NCBI RefSeq assembly: GCF_012849095.1
Contig: NZ_CP051680.1
Span: 5,053,501 to 5,117,500, forward strand
Direction: 5' to 3'
Length of the DNA stretch: 64,000 bases
From: Cohnella herbarum
GTDB taxonomy: Bacteria > Bacillota > Bacilli > Paenibacillales > Paenibacillaceae
Of the stretch, positions 34,499 through 42,299 are shown piece after piece; position 1 is the stretch's first letter, and every line of letters begins with the position of its first letter. The position numbers were made by a program, and so were the translations under genes. The notes under the pieces are model-generated. The model had not been told where the DNA came from. It ran no database searches and was given only the letters and a program-made list of their open reading frames with translations.

Positions 34499-34795
34499 TT
34501 AGTTCCTTTCTTTGCTGAAGATGTGCATGGCCTTTTTTAGGATAGCGATTTCTTCCTTGAGATCCTCAATCGTGCGTTCTTGCTCCATCAGTTGCTTATC
34601 TTTCTGGTGAAGGGTCGCACGATCTACAAGCGGTTCATTCTCAAACTTGCGGTACTTGGTCATCCACTGTTTTAACGTACCACTTGGGATGTTTAAATCT
34701 TCTCCGATCTGGGGCAATGTCTTTGTCTGTTCCTGAATGTATTTAACAGTCTGTTCTTTAAACTCTTCACTGTAATGCTGTCTCTTCTCACCCAT
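34499..34795 (-). CDS. IS3-family transposase orfA (helix-turn-helix)
   Basis: About 98 residues. A helix-turn-helix (QHYSEEFKEQTVKYIQEQTK, LPQIGEDLNIPSGTLKQWMT) followed by a leucine zipper (LEEIAILKKAMHIF-like end). This is the standard OrfA of IS3 elements, which fuses with OrfB by frameshifting near AAAGAAAGGAAC. ATG 34795 follows GAGGTG; a GTG lies three codons earlier. Confidence 0.9.
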   Translation of the reverse strand: MGEKRQHYSEEFKEQTVKYIQEQTKTLPQIGEDLNIPSGTLKQWMTKYRKFENEPLVDRATLHQKDKQLMEQERTIEDLKEEIAILKKAMHIFSKERN

Positions 34796-34873
34796 ACCGG
34801 ACACCTCATCTTCTTATTGTTTTTTATTATCTGTTAGTTCTTATGAGGTGTCCACTTTCTATTCTAGCTGCAG

Positions 34874-34975
34874 AGAGTACCTTACACCTCCCAAATTTCG
34901 GCTAGTGAACCGGGAAGCGCACTGAGAGTACCTTACACCCTTCGAAAGTTGACTAACGATTCACGGAAATGTTCC
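34874..34975. repeat. Tandem repeat array, right part (two units)
   Basis: One well-kept unit (34874-34924; the AAATTTCGGCT variant with AACCGGGAAGCGCACTG) and one degenerate unit (34925-34975; AGAGTACCTTACACCCTTCG at its start). They continue the array that stops at 31982 and show that the IS3 element landed inside it. Confidence 0.85.
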
Positions 34976-35079
34976 TTAGCATTAGGCTGGATGACGACTA
35001 CGGAGAAGCAGACTAAAAAGTGCCTAGTATTACTCCCTAAAAAAATCGACCTAAGCAGCAAACAAACACAGGCAATAAA

Positions 35080-35116
35080 AAACCACGAAGCCCCTCCTCT
35101 GAGAAATTCGCGGTTT
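35080..35116 (-). terminator. Orphan terminator-like hairpin, minus strand
   Basis: AAACCACGAA (35080-35089) and TTCGCGGTTT (35107-35116) pair at 9 of 10 positions. On the minus strand TTTTTTATT follows. No minus-strand gene ends just before it; the nearest, the DeoR gene, already has its own hairpin. The 35117-35275 interval shows no ORF I can support. Confidence 0.5.
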
Positions 35117-35275
35117 CATCCTGCGCAATCGCCGCAGAAATTTATTTCGAAATGTAGGGGTCTAGGCACTAATTTCGATTGCAAAGACTTCGCCGAGGGA
35201 CCGGACCGTTGCGAAGTTGTACAAGCGAGCATCAGGAATAAAAAACGGAGGAAACATCGTATAGCGGACAAAAGA

Positions 35276-35311
35276 AAGCAGCAGACGCGGCCGATCCAAC
35301 GTCTGCTGCTT
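35276..35311 (-). terminator. Terminator of the DeoR-family regulator gene
   Basis: AAGCAGCAGACG (35276-35287) and CGTCTGCTGCTT (35300-35311) are exact complements with a 12-base loop; on the minus strand TTCTTTTGTC follows. It lies 33 bp past the regulator stop. Confidence 0.75.
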
Positions 35312-35343
35312 ATTTGCTTTCGGTGCCGTCCCGTCTCTAACGC

Positions 35344-36111
35344 CTACTCGTAGACGATTTCGATTCGGTTTCGTTTGTACCTTTCCACAAGCTCCCGATC
35401 GATCTTGGAGTCCGTTACGAACCGATCAACCTGCGAACAAGCGCATATTTTGATGAGAGAGACATGATCGAATTTACTGCTGTCCGCAAGCGCGATCGTA
35501 TGCTTCGCGTTCGCTTGCATAATCTTCTTCACCTGGATCTCGCCTATCCCGTAATCGGTAATGCCCTCATCGATGGTCACTCCGCTCATGCTCATAAAGA
35601 ATAAATCCGCATGAAACCGGGAAGCGAATTCTTCGGCTAAATCGCCGATAATGCTTTGCTCCGAATTCCGAATCATTCCGCCGATCATAATCAACGTATA
35701 ATTCGGCATGTCGATCAATTCGTTCATGATCGGCAACGAATTCGTAATGATCGTCAGACGTTGAAACTTGTCTTTGAGCACTCGCGCAATCTGCGTGTTG
35801 GTCGTGCTCACGTCAAGGGCGATGGACATTCCTTCCGTCACGTACCTGGAAGCGATCTGAGAGAGCTCCGTCTTCTCTTCCACGTATATAGATTCGCGAA
35901 GCGGCAACGGAATTTCCCGAGTGTAGTCCGGTTCCTTCAGAATCGCTCCCCCATGAACGCGTTGAATCAAACCTTCGCTCTCCAAATACTCCAGGTCGCG
36001 CCTGATCGTCTCGAACGAGACCCCGAACGTTTCCATGAGCTCCGAGGTTCGGATCGATTTGTCCCTTTTTAATTGATGGATAATTAACTGATGCCGCTGT
36101 TGCGCAAACAC
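35344..36111 (-). CDS. DeoR/GlpR family transcriptional regulator
   Basis: About 255 residues. N-terminal winged helix (IRTSELMETFGVSFETIRRD, LESEGLIQRVHGGAIL; the D-L-E-x-L-E and H-G-G-A motifs are family marks), then a sugar-phosphate-sensing DeoRC domain (ALDVSTTNTQIARVLKDK, TNSLPIMNELIDM, IGGMIRNSEQSIIGDLAEEF, MSMSGVTIDEGITDYGIGEI). The ligand is probably a phosphorylated sugar. GTG 36111 follows GAAGGAG by 9 bases; longer ORF starts are unsupported. No sugar-phosphate gene is adjacent. Confidence 0.9.
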   Translation of the reverse strand: MFAQQRHQLIIHQLKRDKSIRTSELMETFGVSFETIRRDLEYLESEGLIQRVHGGAILKEPDYTREIPLPLRESIYVEEKTELSQIASRYVTEGMSIALDVSTTNTQIARVLKDKFQRLTIITNSLPIMNELIDMPNYTLIMIGGMIRNSEQSIIGDLAEEFASRFHADLFFMSMSGVTIDEGITDYGIGEIQVKKIMQANAKHTIALADSSKFDHVSLIKICACSQVDRFVTDSKIDRELVERYKRNRIEIVYE

Positions 36112-36204
36112 CCGCTTCCACTCCTTCGTGCCGATGGATCCCGACCACATCATCTTGATTAGTAGTCTACCATACATCCGGTCACGAAGACTAACGGTTA
36201 TGCG

Positions 36205-36657
36205 TTATCCCTTGCTCTCATATACGATCGAGCCCATGACCGTCCGACCGTCCTCTTGATCCAAGCTGAAATTGAAGACGAACACCTCTTGGCCGCGAGT
36301 ACCGGAATACATATACGTGAACTCTTCCTTCATCTCTAAAGTTTGCGTGTATCCGGCCGATTGGCAATAATCCTGATACAGCTTCACCACCTCGTCTAGA
36401 GGCTTCTCTACTTCGACCGCGACCGTTATATTCCCCGAATCGGATACGGAGGAAGCGGTGACGACCATTCCTTCCATCTTGGGAATATCCGCGGGAAGTC
36501 CTTTCGGCCATTCGGATTCGGAGGAGAGTACCGTCTTGCCCGAGCCCGTCTTAATCGTTAGGCTCCCCTCCTCATTGTTGCTCCCGGAACACCCCGAGGC
36601 TACTGTCGCTATGGCGAACACGAGTGCCAATACGCTGAATCTTATCGCCTTCTTCAT
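36205..36657 (-). CDS. Small lipoprotein of unknown function
   Basis: 150 residues. A signal peptide with lipobox TVASGCSG (Cys23) is followed by a soluble domain with no motif I recognise (KGLPADIPKMEGMVVTASSV; PLDEVVKLYQDYCQSAGYT). The tail FNFSLDQEDGRTVMGSIVYE is beta-like. Proteins of this kind are common in Paenibacillus. The start overlaps the stop of the preceding membrane protein gene as ATGA, so the two are translated together and may act together at the membrane. Confidence 0.75.
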   Translation of the reverse strand: MKKAIRFSVLALVFAIATVASGCSGSNNEEGSLTIKTGSGKTVLSSESEWPKGLPADIPKMEGMVVTASSVSDSGNITVAVEVEKPLDEVVKLYQDYCQSAGYTQTLEMKEEFTYMYSGTRGQEVFVFNFSLDQEDGRTVMGSIVYESKG

Positions 36658-37364
36658 ATCGATTGCTCCACTTCTTTGACATGTATTCCCTTCGCGTCAC
36701 GGGTTCTCATTTCTTCGATTAAAGCTGCCGTCTCGTCTCTCTTCTCGAATGCGAGAATCCAGCCGTACCAAGCATAGATCAAGTAAGGCAACGGGAAAAT
36801 ATACTTCGTCACGGGGCCGTAAGGCAGGAAAATAAAGATGACGGAGACGAGAGTCATAATCGCGGGCCACTTGGGGAGGATGCGCGCGCGGAGCATGGAA
36901 ATTCCCATCAGAATCGATCCGAAGAGCATCAACGGCATCAACAGGATCATTAACGCAAAACCCGGCCCTTCCGATCCGATCCTCATCACCAGGTCGGAAG
37001 CGGCTTGCAACTGCTCTTCGGTCTGAATATTGTCGAAGAAAACCGGATAGCCGAAAATTTGCACCGGCGAATGCGTGCCATCCAACATGAAGAAGAGGAA
37101 CAGCATGCCGAAACTCAGCCAACCCCACCATTTCAGACCCGCCGCTTGACGTAAATACAATCCAACAAATCCCATCAGGAACATGGTGAAAGAAATCAGC
37201 AGCCCGATATGGGTCCACACGGCAACATCGACGAAGATATCCATTTGCTCCATTCCCGAAGGAACGTCCTCCAAATGAATATATTGAATGATTGTCGTAA
37301 GCAGCCCGGACAACAGCAACATCCATCCACAGAACTTAAAGAAACGATCGGGTACTCGGATCAT
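36654..37364 (-). CDS. Membrane protein of unknown function, coupled to a lipoprotein gene
   Basis: 236 residues with six to seven hydrophobic segments (FCGWMLLLSGLLTTIIQYI, HIGLLISFTMFLMGFVGLYL, GFALMILLMPLMLFGSILMG, AIMTLVSVIFIFLPYGPVTK). No family motif recognised. AAAGGAGA stands about 10 bases before ATG 37364. It forms a pair with the lipoprotein gene through a 4-bp ATGA overlap. Confidence 0.75.
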   Translation of the reverse strand: MIRVPDRFFKFCGWMLLLSGLLTTIIQYIHLEDVPSGMEQMDIFVDVAVWTHIGLLISFTMFLMGFVGLYLRQAAGLKWWGWLSFGMLFLFFMLDGTHSPVQIFGYPVFFDNIQTEEQLQAASDLVMRIGSEGPGFALMILLMPLMLFGSILMGISMLRARILPKWPAIMTLVSVIFIFLPYGPVTKYIFPLPYLIYAWYGWILAFEKRDETAALIEEMRTRDAKGIHVKEVEQSI

Positions 37365-37555
37365 ATGCCATCGAATCTCCTTTATCTCGACGAATAAATT
37401 GACCTCCTTATCGTATGTTCCCTATTATCCCGTCAACAAGAGACGCCTTCCCGAAGGGTCGGGAATTTATCCGGGAGTTTTGTAAAAAAAATTCCGACAA
37501 ACGCAAAAAAACCGCCTACTAAGGCAGGGACGACCGTTCTTCGGCTTGAATCGAG

Positions 37556-37581
37556 TCAAGGCTTCCATCCGGAAGCCTTGA
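37556..37581. repeat. Perfect 11-bp inverted repeat in the gap after the flavoprotein gene
   Basis: TCAAGGCTTCC (37556-37566) and GGAAGCCTTGA (37571-37581) around ATCC. No T-run follows on either strand. A weaker hairpin with a T7 tail on the minus strand (GCCT/AGGC, 37507-37525) may be the actual terminator of the flavoprotein gene. Nothing else is seen in 37365-37658. Confidence 0.55.
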
Positions 37582-37658
37582 CCGGTATAAACTACGCATG
37601 AGCGCGATAACAAAGCTTATGCGCACCCCCCCTGACGGTTAGGCACACCCAAGCGCGC

Positions 37659-39308
37659 TTAAATTGTCGATATCGCACGACCAGCTACCAACCCCGAGAA
37701 GAGGCAGCCTCCCAAAAAAGTGCCTTCCAACGCTCGATATCCGTGCATGCCCCCGCCCCCGAATCCGGACACTTCTCCCGCCGCGTACAAACCGGGTATG
37801 GCTGCGCCCTCGGAGCCGATAACCTGCCCGGACAAATTCGTTTGCAGTCCTCCTAACGTTTTGCGGCTGACGATGTGTAACCGAACGGCGATCAGGGGAC
37901 CGTTCTTCGGATCGAGTATTTTGTGCGGCCGGGCTACCCGGATCCACTTATCTCCCTTATAATTGCGCGCTCCCCGCAATGCCGTAATCTGAAGATCCTT
38001 AGTAAACGCGTTGTCCATTTCCCGATCGCGGGCTTGTATTTGCCGTTTGATTTCCTCGAAGCTTAAGAGATTCTCTCCCGTAAGCTTATTCATTCCTGCA
38101 ACCAATTCTTCCAGATCGCTAGCAACGATGAAATCCTCGCCTTTATCCATGAATGCCTTAACGGGACCCGTTGCTCCAGGCAACGCCCGGGCCAGCACCT
38201 GCCGAACGCTCTTACCGGTTAAGTCCGGATTTTGTTCCGAACCCGAGAGCGCGAATTCCTTCTCGATGATTTTCTGCGTCAAGATGAACCACGAGTAGTC
38301 GTATCCCGTTCCTCGAAGAGCCTCAAGCGTACCTAAGGTATCGAAACCCGGAAAATTCGGGGCCGGCAGCCTCCGTCCGCGCGCATCCAACCAGAGCGAA
38401 GACGGTCCCGGAAGAATACGAATCCCGTGAGCGGGCCAGACCGAATTCCAATTGCGAATGCCCTCCGTGTAATGCCACATCCGATCCTTATTCACGATGC
38501 GGCCGCCCGCTTGTTCGGTAATCGAGAGCATTCGCCCGTCCACGTGCGACGGAACGCCCGAAAGCATCTGTTTCGGAGGATCGCCTAGCCGCTTAGGCCA
38601 GTTTGCCCGAACCAACTCCTGATTGCCGCCGATGCCGCCGCTGGTGATGAGCACCGCCCGCGCGCGAAGCTCGAATGGCCCGCTTATGTCCATTGAACTT
38701 TGCTCCCCGCGGGCCGCATCGCTCGGAACCAATATGGAACCGCTTACACCTACTACCGCACCTTGATGCCGAATGAGTTGATTCACCCTATGGCGAGGCC
38801 GATAGTCGATCAAGCCGTTGTTCATATGCTCGCGAACGCGACGTTCGAAGGGTTCAACGATAGCGGGTCCCGTACCCCATACGATATGGAATCTCGGAAC
38901 GGAGTTTCCATGACCTTCCGCCAAATATCCGCCTCGTTCCGCCCAGCCAACGACCGGAAAGAAACTTATGCCCATCTTGCGCAACCAAGCCCTTTTCTCC
39001 CCGGCCGCGAAATCAATATAGGCTTCCGCCCATTGCCGTCCCCAATAATCCTCATCGTCTTCCCGATCGAAGCCGGCCGACCCTAGCCAGTCTTGTAACG
39101 CAAGCTCCTTGGAATCCTTAATGCCCAACCGGCGTTGTTCAGGCGAATCGACCAGAAACAAACCTCCGAATGACCACCAAGCCTGACCGCCCAACGAAGC
39201 TTCCGGCTCTTGGTCTAGCAACACTACTTTCTTGCCTGCGTCCGCAATCTCCGCCGCCGCTACTAAACCTGCGAGCCCCGCTCCTACTACGATTACGTCC
39301 TGCTCCAC
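37659..39308 (-). CDS. FAD-dependent oxidoreductase (fumarate reductase / ketosteroid dehydrogenase type)
   Basis: About 549 residues. N-terminal dinucleotide-binding motif DVIVVGAGLAGLVAAAEIAD, then KKVVLLDQEPEASLGGQAWW, a substrate domain, and a C-terminal FAD contact (GLYAAGEVSGFGGGGMHGYR, ALEGTFLGGCLFSGLVAGRA). This matches the FAD-binding dehydrogenase group related to flavocytochrome c and KstD. The true substrate is unknown; the annotation often given is putative FAD-binding dehydrogenase. GTG 39308 follows GGGGAGG by 8 bases; the longer ORF start at 39338 lacks a site. Confidence 0.88.
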   Translation of the reverse strand: MEQDVIVVGAGLAGLVAAAEIADAGKKVVLLDQEPEASLGGQAWWSFGGLFLVDSPEQRRLGIKDSKELALQDWLGSAGFDREDDEDYWGRQWAEAYIDFAAGEKRAWLRKMGISFFPVVGWAERGGYLAEGHGNSVPRFHIVWGTGPAIVEPFERRVREHMNNGLIDYRPRHRVNQLIRHQGAVVGVSGSILVPSDAARGEQSSMDISGPFELRARAVLITSGGIGGNQELVRANWPKRLGDPPKQMLSGVPSHVDGRMLSITEQAGGRIVNKDRMWHYTEGIRNWNSVWPAHGIRILPGPSSLWLDARGRRLPAPNFPGFDTLGTLEALRGTGYDYSWFILTQKIIEKEFALSGSEQNPDLTGKSVRQVLARALPGATGPVKAFMDKGEDFIVASDLEELVAGMNKLTGENLLSFEEIKRQIQARDREMDNAFTKDLQITALRGARNYKGDKWIRVARPHKILDPKNGPLIAVRLHIVSRKTLGGLQTNLSGQVIGSEGAAIPGLYAAGEVSGFGGGGMHGYRALEGTFLGGCLFSGLVAGRAISTI

Positions 39309-39571
39309 AGACGATTCCTCCCCTCGTTGATACTCCACTCATCCCCATTGATAATCCACCTAAATTTTAACATACCCTTTCTATTAAAAGCGGATCTTGT
39401 ATTTGCGTTCGGCCTACCTCATCAAACCTTAACCAAAAACATTAAAGCGCAATACTAAGGTTCGAATCGAGTACTCCTCCAATTTTAACGCGGCATAACA
39501 CATCTACCTTCTCACTTGCTTTCATGTTGTACAGTAGATTGTATAACCATTGAATTGGAGGATTGATCCGT

Positions 39572-40420
39572 ATGAAAGCCGTAATGCATGATGGACATCA
39601 GATCGAGGTAGAAGTTAAGGGAGAAGGACCTGATCTATTGCTTCCGGTAAATCCGCATCCGATCGTGGGGCCGCAGGCCGACGAGATGCTCAAATGGGGA
39701 GCGGATCCTGCCCTTGGACGTTCGTTAATCGATGGACTCAGCGACAACTATCGCGTAATCGCATTCGACTATGAAGGCCATGTCTTACGCGCGGCAAAAC
39801 CCGACACCTTAACTCCGGCTAACATCTCTAAAGATTTTCTGTCCGTTGCCGATGCGGTGGACGCACGACAATTCGCCTATTACGGATATTCCTGGCTTGC
39901 GCTTAGCGGAATGCAGTTAGCTATTCAAACCTCTCGCCTTTCGGCACTCGTTATGGGAGGTTTTCCTCCGATTGCCGGTCCATACAAGGAAATGCTAAGA
40001 GTAACGCAAGCGACCCATGAAATGACCGCTTCAACGTATGTTAACACTAGCGACTTCCCCGCAACGTCCGATGAATTCGATTGGTCGTCGGTTGAAGTAA
40101 CGATGAGCGATGCCCAGACGAAACAGTTCGTCACCTTGTACCAGGAACTTCAACGCTTCGACGATCGAACCGCCCAATCCGGAATCGCTTGCCCTCGCCT
40201 TTGCTTCGCAGGATCGGCCGACAAGATCGATTACGGCGAGCGTTGGGGGAATGTTCAGGTGGACATTGCCGGTCCGCTCATTCATCAACGCCAGCAACTA
40301 GAAGCGCTGGGCTGGGATGTGTCCGTGCTTGCGGGGCTCGATCATACGCAAGCTATGCAAGCGGCCCGCGTTCTTCCTATCCTTCGTCCATGGCTAGACG
40401 CGAATTTACCCCGCGAATAA
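39572..40420 (+). CDS. Alpha/beta hydrolase
   Basis: 282 residues. An alpha/beta hydrolase fold with IAFDYEGHVLRAAKP, AYYGYSWLALSGMQLAIQTS and GLDHTQAMQAARVLPILRPW (the C-terminal His). The nucleophile elbow reads GYSWLA instead of G-x-S-x-G, so Ser may still be the nucleophile but the elbow is not canonical. Substrate unknown. ATG 39572 lies about 10 bases behind GGAGG; the TTG at 39563 overlaps that spacing. A hairpin follows at 40424-40449. Confidence 0.82.
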   Translation: MKAVMHDGHQIEVEVKGEGPDLLLPVNPHPIVGPQADEMLKWGADPALGRSLIDGLSDNYRVIAFDYEGHVLRAAKPDTLTPANISKDFLSVADAVDARQFAYYGYSWLALSGMQLAIQTSRLSALVMGGFPPIAGPYKEMLRVTQATHEMTASTYVNTSDFPATSDEFDWSSVEVTMSDAQTKQFVTLYQELQRFDDRTAQSGIACPRLCFAGSADKIDYGERWGNVQVDIAGPLIHQRQQLEALGWDVSVLAGLDHTQAMQAARVLPILRPWLDANLPRE

Positions 40421-40423
40421 CGA

Positions 40424-40449
40424 AAGCCCGGGCTTAATCACCCGGGCTT
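40424..40449. terminator. Terminator-like hairpin between convergent genes
   Basis: AAGCCCGGG and CCCGGGCTT, nine perfect GC-rich pairs with an 8-base loop, 4 bp after the hydrolase stop. No T-run follows, so it is a weak call. Confidence 0.5.
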
Positions 40450-40500
40450 GTCGAATGCGAAACGGAGTGCCGCCCGGAATCCGGCGGCCTATCAGATTGT

Positions 40501-42000
40501 TTACTTGACCGCTTTGTAATAAGCGCTCAACAGTTCATCAGCGGGGATATCGTTAATTTTCATTCCCGACAGATCGCATTGACGAATATTTACGTTCGTA
40601 AGATTACACCCGCGCAACTCGCTGCCGCTCAAATCGCATCTCTCGAACAATATTGGTTTCTTATCCGCCCCTAGATTCGTATCGTGAAAGTAAACTCCGT
40701 CCAAAGAAACCAATCCGATCTCGCTGCCGCTTAACCTTAAGTCGGCCAGAAGAACATGCGTGAGGTTTAGATTCGTGAATTTGGAGCCACTTAGGTTACA
40801 GTCGGTAAACTGACTGTTTTGCAGATTACTATTGGTGTATCGACCGTCCTCTAAATTTATTTTGTAGAAATCTACTCCTTTCATGAAGCAGTTCTCGAAC
40901 TCCGTATCCGAGAAGTTCCGGTTCTCCATTCTGGAAGCTTCCCCTTCTATATGCTTGATCCCAATTGCATCCTTCACCCTCGGTATGATTTTCTCATAAC
41001 CATACTCACGCTCCGACTCATAGGTTCTGACGAAGCCCGCTTTCTCATAGAAGCGATGGTTGTGAACTTGCTTGCTTGAAGTTTCCAACCTCCATTCTTC
41101 TACGGTAGCAAACGCCTTCTCGATCAGAGAAACGACCTTCGACCCGAAACCCTGTCCCTGATAGCTCGGATCAATGAACAGCTTATCTATCCTGGCATGT
41201 CTCTTGCCCGTAGAGTTAATGCAAATGCCGCCAATCGTTCGTCTTTCGTATACAATGACGTAATAATGCGATTCTCGAATCGCATACTTGTGCATTTCCA
41301 CCGAGTCGTAGCCAGGAGGGCAAAGATTATTGTCCGGAGGCCCCTCCGCTTGATGCCAAATGTTTATCTCCCGATTAAACGTTCTTTTCATAATATCCGC
41401 TAAAGTTTCGGCATCCTCCGGTCTTGCTTTACGAACAAGCAATCGATTGTCGATCTCCGATTCGTCCGAGCCGGTCTTTGGATATTCAAAATAATCATAG
41501 TCCTGTTGGTCGGATAACCGGACGAGATCAAGATGACGAAAACCCGCTTTCTCCACGACTCTTCTCGATGCATGGTTATGGGGTTTAACGATGGCAACGA
41601 TTTGTTCCAACTGAGTGTGACGGAAGACGAAGGAAGCCATAGCCCGAACCGCGGCCGTGATATGACCCTGATTGCGATAATCCTTCGAGATCGCATAAGC
41701 GATTTCCCTTGCTATCGGATCCAACAAGTCGTTAGGAAAAACGCCGCACCATCCAATAAGTCGCTTATCTCGCTTGTGCTCCATGGCTAATAAAATTCTC
41801 ACGTCCGACGGATCGAACGTATCATAGCTCCCAATAACGAAACCAAGGAAACCTTCCAGCTGTTCCTCCGTCATATTCCAATCCGGCAGAAGATCCGTAA
41901 TTTCCGTTTGCCTCGTGAGATCATATAATTCTTCATAATCCAGTTCGGTAAATGTCCGCAATCTAACGAATTCCAGCTCTATCGTAAATGAATGGCTCAT
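40501..42000 (-). CDS. Three-domain fusion: GNAT + GNAT + pentapeptide repeat protein
   Basis: 499 residues. Residues 1-175 are a RimJ/RimL-like acetyltransferase (IAREIAYAISKDYRNQGHIT; NHASRRVVEKAGFRHLDLVR). Residues 186-340 are a second GNAT domain of a different branch (IDKLFIDPSYQGQGFGSKVV with the Q-G-x-G acetyl-CoA loop; HNHRFYEKAGFVRTY). Residues 358-480 are pentapeptide repeats (A/C/S-N-L-x-x pattern: FENCFMKGVDFYKINLEDGR, SNLQNSQFTDCNLSGSKFTN, CDLSGSELRGCNLTNVNIRQ). ATG 42000 follows AGAGGTG by 8 bases. Met358 (position 40929) has its own GAAGGGGAAG site, so a separate pentapeptide protein may also be made. Confidence 0.85.
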   Translation of the reverse strand: MSHSFTIELEFVRLRTFTELDYEELYDLTRQTEITDLLPDWNMTEEQLEGFLGFVIGSYDTFDPSDVRILLAMEHKRDKRLIGWCGVFPNDLLDPIAREIAYAISKDYRNQGHITAAVRAMASFVFRHTQLEQIVAIVKPHNHASRRVVEKAGFRHLDLVRLSDQQDYDYFEYPKTGSDESEIDNRLLVRKARPEDAETLADIMKRTFNREINIWHQAEGPPDNNLCPPGYDSVEMHKYAIRESHYYVIVYERRTIGGICINSTGKRHARIDKLFIDPSYQGQGFGSKVVSLIEKAFATVEEWRLETSSKQVHNHRFYEKAGFVRTYESEREYGYEKIIPRVKDAIGIKHIEGEASRMENRNFSDTEFENCFMKGVDFYKINLEDGRYTNSNLQNSQFTDCNLSGSKFTNLNLTHVLLADLRLSGSEIGLVSLDGVYFHDTNLGADKKPILFERCDLSGSELRGCNLTNVNIRQCDLSGMKINDIPADELLSAYYKAVK

Positions 42001-42043
42001 TTCTAAACACCTCTTTGGGGATCGATTTGTATTTTCGTAAAAT

Positions 42044-42073
42044 AAAACGGAGTGCCTCAATAAAGGCACTCCG
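42044..42073 (-). terminator. Intrinsic terminator ahead of the GNAT-fusion gene
   Basis: CGGAGTGCCT (42048-42057) and AGGCACTCCG (42064-42073) pair perfectly around CAATAA; on the minus strand TTTTATTTTACG follows. It lies 48 bp before the fusion gene and 227 bp after the UPF0303 gene on the same strand. It may end the upstream transcript or act as an attenuator. The rest of 42074-42299 shows nothing I can name. Confidence 0.75.
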
Positions 42074-42299
42074 CAAGTATAAATAACATACTTAGCCCGA
42101 AGCTCCTTGTAATGGGTCAAGAGGACGCACCTATCCCGTTATACGAGCGAATAACGAAATTTTTTGCGCTGTCTTATTCCATTACAAAGTTGCTGGCATA
42201 AGTATAAATTCCCCTTCCGAACTTCAAGCTTTCTTTATTTTAGGAGATCCCTGCCCCGTTGTAAACGACTTTCCGGCGACTACGCTGAGACTGATCCGC

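Larger units (their letters stand above)
32022..34510 (-). pseudogene. IS3-family transposase orfB (DDE integrase), split by insertion
   Basis: The N-terminal part lies at about 34429-34510 (RFQFIEDHRSEFRMEKMCTV, then SRS) and the rest at 32022-32817 (GYYKWLLEKTVQNSYQKRRR, then the integrase core). The core has WVTDITYIP (first Asp), HHSDRGSQYAS (second Asp) and NCYDNACIESFHSVLK (Glu). Joining the two parts across one 9-bp target copy restores a continuous protein. orfB is out of phase with orfA, as expected for expression by programmed frameshifting. Confidence 0.88.
31983..34873 (-). mobile_element. IS3-family insertion sequence (IS150-like ends), interrupted by an IS66-family element
   Basis: The element begins TGGACCTCTGTCAAGAAAGT at 31983 and ends GCTGCA at about 34872. 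Both ends carry AAGAAAGTGGACAC-like inner inverted repeats (AGAAAGTGGACAC at the right end) and TG/CA termini, as IS3-family elements do. GAG is duplicated on both sides (31980-31982 and 34873-34875). Removing it and one GAG restores the repeat unit exactly. Without the nested insertion it would be about 1288 bp. It encodes orfA and a split orfB on the minus strand and is probably dead. Confidence 0.88.

Noticed and set aside
31679..34975. CRISPR-like direct repeats
   Set aside because: Units are contiguous, with no unique spacers, and no cas genes are present.
34949..35353. A 134-codon ORF on the plus strand
   Set aside because: It starts inside the degenerate repeat, has a low-complexity basic translation, no ribosome binding site, and runs through two hairpins into the DeoR gene end.
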